Origin: an uncultured bacterium
GTDB lineage: Bacteria; Actinomycetota; Coriobacteriia; Coriobacteriales; Coriobacteriaceae
Assembly: GCA_905215445.1 (NCBI GenBank)
Contig: CAJMPZ010000001.1
Coordinates: 48,000 to 111,999, forward strand
Direction: 5' to 3'
DNA: 64,000 nt
Below the pieces are notes generated by a model. The model was given only the letters and a program-made list of their open reading frames with translations, was not told the DNA's origin and made no database searches. Within the stretch, counting starts at the first letter, position 1. Each line of letters begins with the position of its first letter. A program made the position numbers and the translations under genes. Shown one piece after another: positions 17,149 through 29,088 of this stretch.

Positions 17149-18294
17149 ATGCCTTGCAACCAAGTACCGTCGATCCGGCGCCACAAAGCGCAGACCCGCA
17201 TCACCATCCTATTCGCGCTGATTGCGCTCGCGCTCACCGCACTTCCCACGGTGTCGTTCGCCGGCACCGACACCGCGGGAAACGTGCTCGCAACCGAAGT
17301 TGACTCAACTCCGTCCGGTATCGAAGGCGACCTGTACTGGGCCGGCCAAAGTCTCAACCTAGACGACGCCTCCATCGGCCGCGATATTATCGCGGCGGGT
17401 GAGAACCTGTCGATTCGCGATTGCACCGTAGGCGGCGCCGTTCGCCTGGCGGCACGCACCATCGATATCGCCAAAACCGCAATCGATGGCAGCGTCACGG
17501 TGGCCGGCCAGCACGTCGTGCTCAACACCGGCAGCACCGCCAACTGTTTTTACGCGGCAGGCGAAACGGTCGCCCTGCGCGGCTCCGCCAAATCGGCGGC
17601 GCTTGCCGGCGACACCGTAACCATCGACGGCACCGTCGATGGCGATGTTGAGGTCTGGGCCGACAAGCTCATCCTGGGTAAAAACGCCCGCATCACCGGC
17701 ACGGTGAACGCCCACGTCTCACAGGACCCCGAGCGGGCCGAGGGCGCCCAGGTCGGAGCTCTCAAGATCGACCGGACCGAGAACGAGAACACCTCTACGG
17801 CCAACGACATTATCGGCGGCATCGTTGCCGCGGCGCTTTCCACCTGCTTTGTCGCCATCCTGCTTGAGCTTGTCTTTCCACGCGCAACCGCCAGCGCTGC
17901 CGGCATGCTCCATCAGCGTCCCATGCCGCTGTGGGTAAGTGGTCTTCTGGGCACGGTCGCCGTCGCTCCCGCCGTGCTGCTGCTCATCATCTCGATTGCA
18001 GGCCTGTCGCTCGCCGCCGCCCTCATGTGCGGCGTCATCGGCATCGCTTTGGTCTCGGCGGCATTTACGGGCACCGCGGTCGCGCGCATGGTCGGACACA
18101 ACCAAAACCGCTACGCCATGGCCGCCGTGGGCGGTATCGTCGCGGGCGCACTCACGGCACTTCCTCTTATGGGCAACTTTGTCAGCGGTGTAGCCTTCGT
18201 CTTCACGCTCGGCTACGCCATCCAGATCATCTGGCGCAACGCCCACCTCAAGCCGCAGCAGCCGGCTAACACGCCAGGACTCCCCACCGCCTAG
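17149..18294 (+). CDS. bactofilin-like polymer-forming domain fused to a membrane domain
   Basis: A 381-residue protein. A signal peptide or anchor (ITILFALIALALTALPTVSFAG) is followed by a beta-helical region at about 45-200 with the short repeats of polymer-forming (bactofilin-like) proteins, e.g. GRDIIAAGENLSIRDCTVGG, GDTVTIDGTVDGDVEVWAD and GKNARITGTV. The C-terminal 160 residues hold four or more hydrophobic helices rich in Ala/Gly. This pairing is seen in proteins annotated as polymer-forming cytoskeletal; here the signal peptide places the helix outside the membrane. ATG at 17149 follows GAAGGATTC. Convergent with typA. Confidence 0.7.
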   Translation: MPCNQVPSIRRHKAQTRITILFALIALALTALPTVSFAGTDTAGNVLATEVDSTPSGIEGDLYWAGQSLNLDDASIGRDIIAAGENLSIRDCTVGGAVRLAARTIDIAKTAIDGSVTVAGQHVVLNTGSTANCFYAAGETVALRGSAKSAALAGDTVTIDGTVDGDVEVWADKLILGKNARITGTVNAHVSQDPERAEGAQVGALKIDRTENENTSTANDIIGGIVAAALSTCFVAILLELVFPRATASAAGMLHQRPMPLWVSGLLGTVAVAPAVLLLIISIAGLSLAAALMCGVIGIALVSAAFTGTAVARMVGHNQNRYAMAAVGGIVAGALTALPLMGNFVSGVAFVFTLGYAIQIIWRNAHLKPQQPANTPGLPTA

Positions 18295-18301
18295 CCGCCA
18301 A

Positions 18302-18334
18302 CCACCACAAAAGGGCCAGGCACCTTTGTGGTGG
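18302..18334. repeat. palindrome downstream of the bactofilin-like gene
   Basis: CCACCACAAAAGG (18302-18314) is complementary to CCTTTGTGGTGG (18323-18334) with one bulged base. No T-run follows. It lies between the two convergent genes and upstream of the shared terminator. Confidence 0.55.
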
Positions 18335-18363
18335 CGCAAAGCAACCTGATCCCATTGCACCAA

Positions 18364-18398
18364 AAAGGGCGCCGACCATTGCGGTCGACGCCCTTTCT
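18364..18398. terminator. bidirectional terminator between convergent genes
   Basis: AAAGGGCG(C)CGACC / GGTCG(A)CGCCCTTT. T-tracts lie on both sides: TTTCTT on plus and TTTTTG on minus. It serves typA and the bactofilin-like gene. Confidence 0.85.
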
Positions 18399-18423
18399 TA
18401 TTGGCAGTTATAAGCCCCAGCGC

Positions 18424-20262
<1,839 letters not shown>

Positions 20263-20379
20263 GTAGTTCCCCTATCTTCTATCCATATACAAACGGCACG
20301 CGTATGCGGCCCGCCCAGCGATACAACGCTCAGCGGGAATATTGAGCCTTTTACCGAAAACTCGTTTATTTTAGCGATT

Positions 20380-20829
20380 TTAGATAAGAGGGGTTTCCTC
20401 ACCTGCAGGTTCAGGGTCGCTCCACATAAAACCATCGCCGGCACCCATGCCCTCATACAGCACGTATGCCGAAAAACCGCTCTCGAGCGTGGTTTCGAAG
20501 AAGCTCACGAGCAGGGCGTCGTGATAGCCGCCGTCAATTTCGACACAACCGGTGTAGCCGATGGCATAGCGGGCGATGCGGCCCAGGCCCTCGTCCTTAA
20601 GACCCATCTTGTGCTCGGAGATAAAGTTGGTGGCCGCCTCGAGGCATGCCTCTTCGCCGTCCTCGTCGAGCGCCGCCAGATATCGGTTGGAAGCAGCGTC
20701 CTCGATCGCCACAACTACGCCCGGGTTCTCGCCGGCGGCAAGGTCGTCCAAGAACGCACCAATCAGGTCACACACCATGGCGTCGAGCTCGGCGGAGACG
20801 TTACCGGCGTCCTGCATATCCTGTGCCAT
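20380..20829 (-). CDS. conserved hypothetical acidic protein
   Basis: A 149-residue acidic, soluble protein I do not recognise. It has no signal peptide, membrane helix or Cys motif; a mixed alpha/beta fold is likely (GVVVAIEDAASNRYLAAL, then GRIARYAIGYTGCVEIDGGYHDALLVSFFETT). The start is 20829. It follows the small membrane protein gene by 30 bp and may share a transcript with it and the nuclease gene. Confidence 0.65.
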   Translation of the reverse strand: MAQDMQDAGNVSAELDAMVCDLIGAFLDDLAAGENPGVVVAIEDAASNRYLAALDEDGEEACLEAATNFISEHKMGLKDEGLGRIARYAIGYTGCVEIDGGYHDALLVSFFETTLESGFSAYVLYEGMGAGDGFMWSDPEPAGEETPLI

Positions 20830-20859
20830 CTTTAGACCTTCCCATCGAGTCTGGCGTCG

Positions 20860-21249
20860 TTACAGTTCTTGTGCCTCGGCAGCGATCTTGGCGGCAGCGT
20901 CGCGGGCGCGCATCATATCCATCGCGCGCTTGTCGAGTACCTTGATCTGGTTGGTCAGCATTACTGCATCGACCACACCCCAGATTACCAAGCCTGTTGA
21001 AATCGAAAACCCAAGCGCACCAACTGTACCACGAAGGCGCGAGCAGATTGCCGCGACAAGGGCGGAGACGACAACCATCTTGATAAACGAGCCGCGGCGC
21101 TCGCGAAGCGTGCGGGCCTGCGTCACATAGGCAATGCGTGCCGCCTCGGATGCCTCCGAGCGCATCTGGGCCTCGCGCGCAATGGCCGCCGCCTCAGCCG
21201 ACATACCGCTGGCCATCAGCGAACACTCCGCAACCCTGCCGCCCCGCAT
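20860..21249 (-). CDS. small membrane protein, two predicted helices
   Basis: A protein of up to 129 residues with two hydrophobic segments (FIKMVVVSALVAAICSRL and ALGFSISTGLVIWGVVDAVML) between an Ala/Glu-rich helical N-terminus and a basic helical C-terminus. The first ATG directly abuts the stop of the upstream nuclease gene; an internal ATG near 21216, with GGAG before it, is an equally good start. Function unknown. Confidence 0.6.
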   Translation of the reverse strand: MRGGRVAECSLMASGMSAEAAAIAREAQMRSEASEAARIAYVTQARTLRERRGSFIKMVVVSALVAAICSRLRGTVGALGFSISTGLVIWGVVDAVMLTNQIKVLDKRAMDMMRARDAAAKIAAEAQEL

Positions 21250-21750
21250 TTAGAAGTCATCGGGGGAGAGCGTATGGACGAACTCGTCGAACTTCTCGAA
21301 CTCCTGCTCGTCGTCGACATCCTCGGCGTGGGTGGAAACAGTGCCCAGGCGATTCATGATGTCGTCCTCCACAAACATGGGAGCATTGCTGCGCACGGCA
21401 AGGGCAATGGCATCACTGGGGCGGGCGTCGATCTTGCGCTCCTCGCCATCGGCCAGTACGACGATCGTCGCGTAGAACACCGGCGGCTCGGCGCGAACGA
21501 TCTCGATGCGCTCGAGCTTGGCGCCCAGGGCGTCAACGGTATCGAGCAACAGGTCATGGGTGATCGGGCGCTCGGCGCGGCCGCTATCGATGCCGCGGCT
21601 GATGGCAGCAGCTTCAAACGAACCAGTCTGAATGGAAAGGGAGCGCAGCGGCGCGGGCGAGTCCGATTTGCTGCTGCGCTCACGAAGCACGATAAGCGAT
21701 GGCACGGGACCGGCGGCCATGACGATGGTCTCTATGTCGACACGAACCAT
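21250..21750 (-). CDS. bifunctional nuclease family protein (DUF151)
   Basis: A 166-residue protein of the DUF151 / bifunctional nuclease family: VPSLIVLRERSS, LSIQTGSFEAAAI, RPITHDLLLDTVDALGA and the family signature IDARPSDAIALAVRSNAPMF. Related proteins have DNase/RNase activity in plants and appear widely in actinobacteria. ATG at 21750 has an excellent site, GGAGGTGTTCC. First of a probable three-gene operon. Confidence 0.85.
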   Translation of the reverse strand: MVRVDIETIVMAAGPVPSLIVLRERSSKSDSPAPLRSLSIQTGSFEAAAISRGIDSGRAERPITHDLLLDTVDALGAKLERIEIVRAEPPVFYATIVVLADGEERKIDARPSDAIALAVRSNAPMFVEDDIMNRLGTVSTHAEDVDDEQEFEKFDEFVHTLSPDDF

Positions 21751-21858
21751 GGAACACCTCCGGTACGTAGCGGTTAACACGCGGCAGCCCGCCGCATTGA
21801 ATAGCTATACTACCCAATCTTTCGCACAGCACACAAAATCAAAGTAGTTAATTTGGGA

Positions 21859-21921
21859 CGGGGCTTTTTTGACTACTTTCAGTAGGTAAGAAAAAAGCCC
21901 CGAGGCAACGCCCCAGGGCTC
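21859..21921 (-). terminator. terminator of the Ile-Ala-Ile tRNA cluster, with overlapping second hairpin
   Basis: On the minus strand, AGCCCTGGGGC...GCCTCGGGGCT is followed by six T. A second pairing overlaps it: CGGGGCTTTTTT at 21859-21870 with AAAAAAGCCCCG at 21891-21902. The two stems exclude each other. Confidence 0.75.
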
Positions 21922-21934
21922 TTCACAGTTTTGA

Positions 21935-22011
21935 TGGTGGACCTGACAAGATTCGAACTTGTGACCTCCCGGTTATCAGCCGGACGCTCTAACCAACTGA
22001 GCTACAGGTCC
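21935..22011 (-). tRNA. tRNA-Ile (GAT), copy 1
   Basis: 77 nt, acceptor GGACCTG / CAGGTCC, anticodon loop CTGATAA giving GAT, T-loop TTCGAAT and encoded CCA. Identical to the copy at 22159-22235. Confidence 0.95.
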
Positions 22012-22015
22012 ATCA

Positions 22016-22091
22016 TGGTGGAGGTTAGGGGGATCGAACCCCTGACCTCAGGCTTGCAAAGCCCGCGCTCTCCCAGCTGAGCTAAACCCCC
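22016..22091 (-). tRNA. tRNA-Ala (TGC)
   Basis: 76 nt, acceptor GGGGGTT / AACCTCC, anticodon loop TTTGCAA giving TGC, encoded CCA. It lies 4 bp upstream of tRNA-Ile copy 1 on the same strand. Confidence 0.95.
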
Positions 22092-22102
22092 ACGGAGACA
22101 GT

Positions 22103-22147
22103 AATAAACACCCCAGCGGCGACTCGGCTCTCGCTGGGGTGTTTATT
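22103..22147 (-). terminator. 16-bp perfect hairpin between tRNA-Ile copy 2 and tRNA-Ala
   Basis: AATAAACACCCCAGCG and its exact complement flank a 13-nt loop. The T-run is short (ATTAC), so read-through into tRNA-Ala is possible; otherwise tRNA-Ala needs another promoter, which I do not see. Confidence 0.7.
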
Positions 22148-22158
22148 GCGAAAGAAAG

Positions 22159-22235
22159 TGGTGGACCTGACAAGATTCGAACTTGTGACCTCCCGGTTAT
22201 CAGCCGGACGCTCTAACCAACTGAGCTACAGGTCC
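22159..22235 (-). tRNA. tRNA-Ile (GAT), copy 2
   Basis: Identical in all 77 nt to copy 1; promoter-proximal member of the cluster. Confidence 0.95.
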
Positions 22236-22249
22236 ATCGCGCAAGGGAT

Positions 22250-22279
22250 ATATTAGACGAGTCGTTACGCGCGCGTCAA
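22250..22279 (-). promoter_or_regulatory. promoter of the tRNA-Ile/Ala cluster
   Basis: On the minus strand, TTGACG (22274-22279), an 18-bp spacer and TAATAT (22250-22255), 15 bp before the tRNA. Confidence 0.75.
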
Positions 22280-22282
22280 CAA

Positions 22283-22466
22283 CTTTTTTGAAAATCTTTG
22301 AGGGGGGTGGTCGCCGGGCTGACGAGATGGTTTTGGTTTGCTGCTCGGACAGTCCTGCGCAAGACGAAGGCCACATTAAGTGGCCTTCTTTGCGTGCGGA
22401 ACTCGCGACAAACCAAAACCATCTCGTCAGCCCGGCGACCATGGGGTCCCAAGGTTTTCAAAAAAG
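22283..22466. repeat. 184-bp palindromic element between gyrA and the tRNA cluster
   Basis: Outer arms CTTTTTTGAAAA / TTTTCAAAAAAG (22283-22294, 22455-22466) and long inner arms 22309-22340 / 22409-22440 are perfect (12 and 32 bp). The centre has its own hairpin, GAAGGCCAC-ATTAA-GTGGCCTTC. No coding signal lies inside. Confidence 0.8.
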
Positions 22467-22493
22467 CGGTCGGCGCGCAGGTGCGCCGACCGC
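22466..22493 (-). terminator. gyrA terminator
   Basis: GCGGTCGGCGC / GCGCCGACCGC, an 11-bp perfect stem with a 6-nt loop, followed on the minus strand by TTTTTTGAAAA. The T-tract is itself one outer arm of the 184-bp palindrome. Confidence 0.9.
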
Positions 22494-22533
22494 CGATATA
22501 TGGGGTCTGATATTTTCTACCAGCTAGGGCCTC

Positions 22534-25275
22534 TTACTCGTCTAGGAGATCCTCTGGCATGTCGTTGCCGTCGCCTAGGTCGACTGGGGCCTCTTCGGTG
22601 TCGGCTGCGGCCTCGGCGCCTTCGCCTTCGGGTTTTTCCTTGGCTGCCGTCATGCGGGCTACGGCGCAGATGCGGTCGTTGTCGTCGACGGTCATCATCT
22701 TGACGCCCTGGGTAGCGCGGCCAGTCTGGCTGATCTCGTCGGTCTTGACGCGAATGACCGTCGCGCCCTCCGTCACGATGAACAGCTCGTGCTGCGGGCC
22801 CACCGTCTTCATGGCCGCGAGATTGCCCTTACGCTCGGTCATTTGGATGGTGTAGACGCCCTGGCCGCCGCGATTCTGCTCCGGGTAGTCCGCGACCGGC
22901 GTGCGCTTGCCGTAGCCGCGCTCGGTGATGACGAACAGATCGCCGTTGCCGTTAGTGACTTCCATGCCCAGAACGCTCACGCCGTCCTTCATACCGATAC
23001 CGCGAACGCCGCTGGTATCGCGGCCGGTGGCGCGCACCTGTTCCTCGGAGAACATGATCGCCTTGCCCGCGGTGGTGGCCAGGATAATCTTGTCGCCCTC
23101 GCGCACGCGGCGCACGTTCAGCAGCGCGTCGTCGTCACGCAGGTTGATAGCGATCAGGCCGTCGCGACGGCTGCGGTCATACGCGCTCATCACGGTCTTC
23201 TTGACCATGCCGCTCTTGGTGGCAAACATCAGATACTCGTCGGCAGGGAACTCGCGGCAGCTGATGACGCTCGCGATCTTCTCGCCCTCCTCGAAGGGCA
23301 GCAGGTTGACGATCGCGGTACCGCGTGCCTGGCGCGTACCCACCGGCAGCTCGTGCACCTTCAGGCGATAGACCTTGCCCTTGCTCGAGAAGAACAGCAC
23401 GTACTCGTGCGTGGACGCGATGAACATCTCGTCGATGACGTCGTCCTCTTTGAGGTTGACGCCCGAGACGCCCTTGCCGCCGCGCTTCTGGGCGCGGTAG
23501 GCGGCCACCGGGATGCGCTTGACATAGCCGGTGTGGGTGATGGTCACGACCATGTCCTCGTCGGCAATGAGGTCCTCGACGTCCAGGTCCTTCTCGACAT
23601 GGCTGATCTCGGTGCGGCGCTTATCGCCGAACTTCTTGGAGATCTCGCGCATCTCTTCCTTAATGACGCCCAGGATCTTCCCCTCGTGCGCCAGCAGGTC
23701 CTCGTAGTAGGCGATGGCGCGGCGCAGGCCGTCCAGCTCTTCCTGAATCTTGTCGCGCTCCAGGCCGGTCAGGCGGCGCAGCTTCATCTCGAGGATGGCC
23801 GTGGTCTGCTCGGGCGTAAAGCCAAAGCGCTCGATCAGGCGGCTGCTGGCCTCGGAGTCGGTCTGCGAGGAACGGATGATGCTGATGACCTCGTCAATAT
23901 GGTCGAGAGCCATCAGGTAGCCCTCAAGGATATGCGCGCGGGCCTGGGCCTTCTTAAGGTCGAAGCGGGTGCGGCGGGTGACGACGTCGACCTGGTGGTC
24001 GATGTAGTGCTGCAGCATCTCGCGCAGGCTCAGGCATTTGGGAACGCCGTTGACAAGCGCCAGGTTGTTGGCGCCAAAGGTCGTCTGCAGCGAGGTGTAC
24101 TTGTACAGGTTGTTGAGCACGACCTGCGGGATGACGCCCTTCTTGAGTTCGATGACCAGACGGATACCCTTCTGGTTGGACTCATCGCGCATATCCGAGA
24201 TGCCCTCGATGCGCTTGTCGTTGACGAGCTGGGCGATCTTCTCCTGCAGGGTGCCCTTGTTGACCATGTAGGGAATCTCGGTAAAGACCAGGCGGCTGCG
24301 GCCGGTCTTGGTGGACTCCACGTGGGCCTTGGCGCGCACGGTAATGGAGCCGCGGCCGGTCTCGTAGCTCTGCTTAATACCGGCACTGCCCATGATGATG
24401 GCGCCGGTGGGGAAGTCCGGACCGGGCATGATCTGCATGAGCTCGTCGACAGTGGCATCGGGATTATCGATCAGGTAGCAGGTGGCCTCGATCGCCTCGG
24501 TGAGGTTGTGCGGGGCGATATTGGTGGCCATGCCGACGGCGATGCCTTGGCTGCCGTTGACCAGCAGGTTGGGGAAGCGCGCAGGCAGCGCCTGAGGCTC
24601 GGCGAGCGATTCGTCGTAGTTGGGCTGCCAGTCGACGGTATCCTTCTGCAGGTCACGCAGCAGCTCCATGGCGGGCTTTGCCAGGCGGCTCTCGGTGTAA
24701 CGCATGGCTGCCGCGCCGTCGCCGTCGATGTTGCCGAAGTTGCCGTGACCGTCGATGAGCGGCGTGCGCATGGAGAACCACTGCGCCAGGCGAACCATGG
24801 CCTCGTAGACCGCGAAGTCGCCATGCGGGTGGTACTTACCGATAACTTCGCCGACCGTCCAGGCCGACTTCTTGTGTGGGCGGTTGGGGTAGATGCCGCT
24901 CTCGTTCATTGCGTACAGGATGCGGCGGTGCACCGGCTTTAAGCCGTCACGCACGTCCGGCAGGGCGCGGGCCGTAATGACCGACATCGAATACTCGATG
25001 AACGACTGCTTCATCTCGCGGCCAAACTCCGAAATCTGGAGCTGGCCGCCGTTGATATCCTCACCGGCCGAGGCACCACGGTCGACTTCGCCAAAGCTCT
25101 CCTCGAGCTCGGCGTCGTCGTCCTCTTCCTCATCATCATCGGCATCGGGGTTATAGGCGTCCGGGTCGCCGTCCTCGCCCTGCTCAGCACGGGCAAGCAG
25201 GCGCTTCAGATCATCGGGCATACCGGCGTCGCCGGCCTCGTCCATACCCTCGTTATTGTTGATATCGTCTGCCAC
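22534..25275 (-). CDS. gyrA: DNA gyrase subunit A
   Basis: A 913-residue GyrA with the breakage-reunion domain ([20 protein letters not shown] from about 91), catalytic Tyr in [10 protein letters not shown] (about residue 193), and a C-terminal six-bladed DNA-wrapping domain with the GyrA box QKRGGKG. It is about 75 residues longer at the N-terminus than usual; the extra part is very acidic ([16 protein letters not shown]). The quinolone region reads [10 protein letters not shown]: Phe154 takes the place of E. coli Ser83 and Glu158 that of Asp87. It follows gyrB by 11 bp and introduces negative supercoils as an A2B2 complex. Confidence 0.96.
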   Translation of the reverse strand: MADDINNNEGMDEAGDAGMPDDLKRLLARAEQGEDGDPDAYNPDADDDEEEDDDAELEESFGEVDRGASAGEDINGGQLQISEFGREMKQSFIEYSMSVITARALPDVRDGLKPVHRRILYAMNESGIYPNRPHKKSAWTVGEVIGKYHPHGDFAVYEAMVRLAQWFSMRTPLIDGHGNFGNIDGDGAAAMRYTESRLAKPAMELLRDLQKDTVDWQPNYDESLAEPQALPARFPNLLVNGSQGIAVGMATNIAPHNLTEAIEATCYLIDNPDATVDELMQIMPGPDFPTGAIIMGSAGIKQSYETGRGSITVRAKAHVESTKTGRSRLVFTEIPYMVNKGTLQEKIAQLVNDKRIEGISDMRDESNQKGIRLVIELKKGVIPQVVLNNLYKYTSLQTTFGANNLALVNGVPKCLSLREMLQHYIDHQVDVVTRRTRFDLKKAQARAHILEGYLMALDHIDEVISIIRSSQTDSEASSRLIERFGFTPEQTTAILEMKLRRLTGLERDKIQEELDGLRRAIAYYEDLLAHEGKILGVIKEEMREISKKFGDKRRTEISHVEKDLDVEDLIADEDMVVTITHTGYVKRIPVAAYRAQKRGGKGVSGVNLKEDDVIDEMFIASTHEYVLFFSSKGKVYRLKVHELPVGTRQARGTAIVNLLPFEEGEKIASVISCREFPADEYLMFATKSGMVKKTVMSAYDRSRRDGLIAINLRDDDALLNVRRVREGDKIILATTAGKAIMFSEEQVRATGRDTSGVRGIGMKDGVSVLGMEVTNGNGDLFVITERGYGKRTPVADYPEQNRGGQGVYTIQMTERKGNLAAMKTVGPQHELFIVTEGATVIRVKTDEISQTGRATQGVKMMTVDDNDRICAVARMTAAKEKPEGEGAEAAADTEEAPVDLGDGNDMPEDLLDE

Positions 25276-25286
25276 GTTACCTCCTC

Positions 25287-27359
<2,073 letters not shown>

Positions 27360-27370
27360 TTATCGTAAAA

Positions 27371-27396
27371 AAATACCCTCGGGACCGAGGGTATTT
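27371..27396 (-). terminator. terminator after dciA
   Basis: AAATACCCTCGG / CCGAGGGTATTT, 12-bp perfect stem with a 2-nt core, followed by a T-run on the minus strand. It separates the dnaN-recF-dciA group from gyrBA. Confidence 0.9.
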
Positions 27397-27422
27397 GGCT
27401 CTACAAGGCCACCAGATGCGAT

Positions 27423-27986
27423 TTAAGGCTCTTTTTTGCTTTGCACGCCCTTGGCCCACTCGGCACTGGCTCTCATGGCATTCTCGAGGGCCTCGCGCAG
27501 TTTTTGGTCTTCGATGGGCGCCACCTGGCGCTCGATCTCGGTGCACTCGGCCTCACTTAGGTCGGCGTGCGGGGCCGGCGGGCGCTCGGTCGTCGCCGGG
27601 CGCAGGCGCTCCTTGGCGGCGGGCGGCGTGTGACCGGGCGCGGTGGTTTTGAACACCAGGCCGTCCACATGCGCACCGGCGCGCTCCATGCGCGCACGGA
27701 TGATCTCGCGCAACAGCGTCATTTCCTGCGTCCACGAGGGCGAGTCGAGATACACCAGCAGCTCATTGGACTCGGGCAGGTAGCGCAGCCCCGTCACATG
27801 CCGTCCCTCGCGCGTGCCCGAGCACACCGCGTTCCATGCGCGATAGACCGCGCGCGACTCCTCGGCGGCCTCCATCTGCGCACGGCGCTTAGGCGTTGCA
27901 GCCGCCAGGATGCGCTGGCGCTCTGCGTTCAAAAATCCACTGAAGGCGACTGTCTCGCTCTCGCGCTCGTAATTAGCACGTCTCAC
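27423..27986 (-). CDS. dciA: DciA-family (DUF721) protein
   Basis: A 187-residue protein. The DUF721 domain covers about 30-115 (AVYRAWNAVCSGTREGRHVTGLRYLPESNELLVYLDSPSWTQEM) and a Pro/Ala-rich, charged tail follows. DciA proteins help load the replicative helicase where DnaC/DnaI is absent, which fits the dnaB in this window. The gene overlaps the end of recF by 14 bp, indicating coupled translation. Its exact start is not certain. Confidence 0.8.
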   Translation of the reverse strand: MRRANYERESETVAFSGFLNAERQRILAAATPKRRAQMEAAEESRAVYRAWNAVCSGTREGRHVTGLRYLPESNELLVYLDSPSWTQEMTLLREIIRARMERAGAHVDGLVFKTTAPGHTPPAAKERLRPATTERPPAPHADLSEAECTEIERQVAPIEDQKLREALENAMRASAEWAKGVQSKKEP

Positions 27987-29079
27987 CCATGCTCACCACC
28001 TTGGCTCGATCAAGCAGGTCATCGGTAAAGTACCCCAGGTTGGTCGTAGTTATGACCGTCTGGATATCATCGCCGATCAGCCGCAGGAAAGCGCCGCGAC
28101 GCTCGCCGTCGAGCTCGCTCATCACGTCGTCCAAAAGCAGCAGCGGGGCGGTGCCCAGGACATCGCGAGCCACGGCCACCTCGGCCACCTTCCAGGACAG
28201 TACCAGCGTGCGCTGCTGTCCTTGGCTGGCAAATGAACGGGCGGAGCGACCCGCCACGGTGAACTCGATCTCGTCGCGATGCGGTCCCACCAACGTCACG
28301 CCGCGGCGAATTTCCTCGTCGGCATGCTCGTCAAGGGCAGCCAGCATGCGCTCGTACGCCCAACCCTTCAGCTCTTCGCGATCCTCGACCTGGGGTAAAT
28401 CCCCCAGCGTGGACGCATAGGTCACGTTGGCAGCCTCGCCGGACGCCACTTGCCCGTAGGCAGTGTGCACATGGCCCGCCAGCCGGTCGAGTAGGGCCAA
28501 CCGGTGCACGAGCAGGGCCGAGCCCGCGCGAGCAATCGAATCGTTCCACGCGCCGAGCATCTCGCGACAGCACCAGGTCTCCTTGAGCAGGGCGTTACGC
28601 TGGGTCACGCAGCGCCCATAGGTGCTCGCAAGATCGGCATAACGCACGCTCAGCTGCATGCCAAAGTCATCGAGGGCGGCGCGGCGCACACTGGCGCCTC
28701 GCTTAACCATGTCCAGATGGTCGGGGCAAAACAGCACGCTCGGCAGAATCCCGCGCACACCGGCGGCAGAGCATCTCTTGCCGTTGCGACTAAACGAGCG
28801 CTTACCGTCCTCCGCGCTCAATCCCATATCAAGCACGCGGCCGTCGCCCTCGAGCCTCAACTCGATCTTGCACGAGCCCACGCCGTCATGGACGAGCTCG
28901 GCTGCGGTCGGATGCCTAAACGAGGCGCCGCTCGTCAGCAGCTGCAGCGCCTCTATGAGATTGGTCTTTCCCGCCGCGTTGGGTCCCGCAAGTATCGTCA
29001 CGCCCTCGTCCAGGGCAAGGCGATAGCTATCGAAGCTGCGGTAGTGCGCGACGGAAAGATCGCGGGCGAACATGGTCAT
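27973..29079 (-). CDS. recF: DNA replication and repair protein RecF
   Basis: A 368-residue SMC-like ATPase of the usual length: Walker A GPNAAGKTNLIEALQLL near residue 33, signature SQGQQRTLVLSWKVAEV and Walker B LLLLDDVMSELDGERR. It loads RecA at single-strand gaps. The start lies 9 bp after the dnaN stop in the standard dnaA-dnaN-recF order. Confidence 0.95.
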   Translation of the reverse strand: MTMFARDLSVAHYRSFDSYRLALDEGVTILAGPNAAGKTNLIEALQLLTSGASFRHPTAAELVHDGVGSCKIELRLEGDGRVLDMGLSAEDGKRSFSRNGKRCSAAGVRGILPSVLFCPDHLDMVKRGASVRRAALDDFGMQLSVRYADLASTYGRCVTQRNALLKETWCCREMLGAWNDSIARAGSALLVHRLALLDRLAGHVHTAYGQVASGEAANVTYASTLGDLPQVEDREELKGWAYERMLAALDEHADEEIRRGVTLVGPHRDEIEFTVAGRSARSFASQGQQRTLVLSWKVAEVAVARDVLGTAPLLLLDDVMSELDGERRGAFLRLIGDDIQTVITTTNLGYFTDDLLDRAKVVSMGETC

Positions 29080-29088
29080 GGCGCAGCG

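Noticed and set aside
21935..22235. rRNA operon next to the Ile and Ala tRNAs
   Set aside because: No 16S, 23S or 5S sequence lies on either side; the neighbours are a nuclease-family gene and gyrA.
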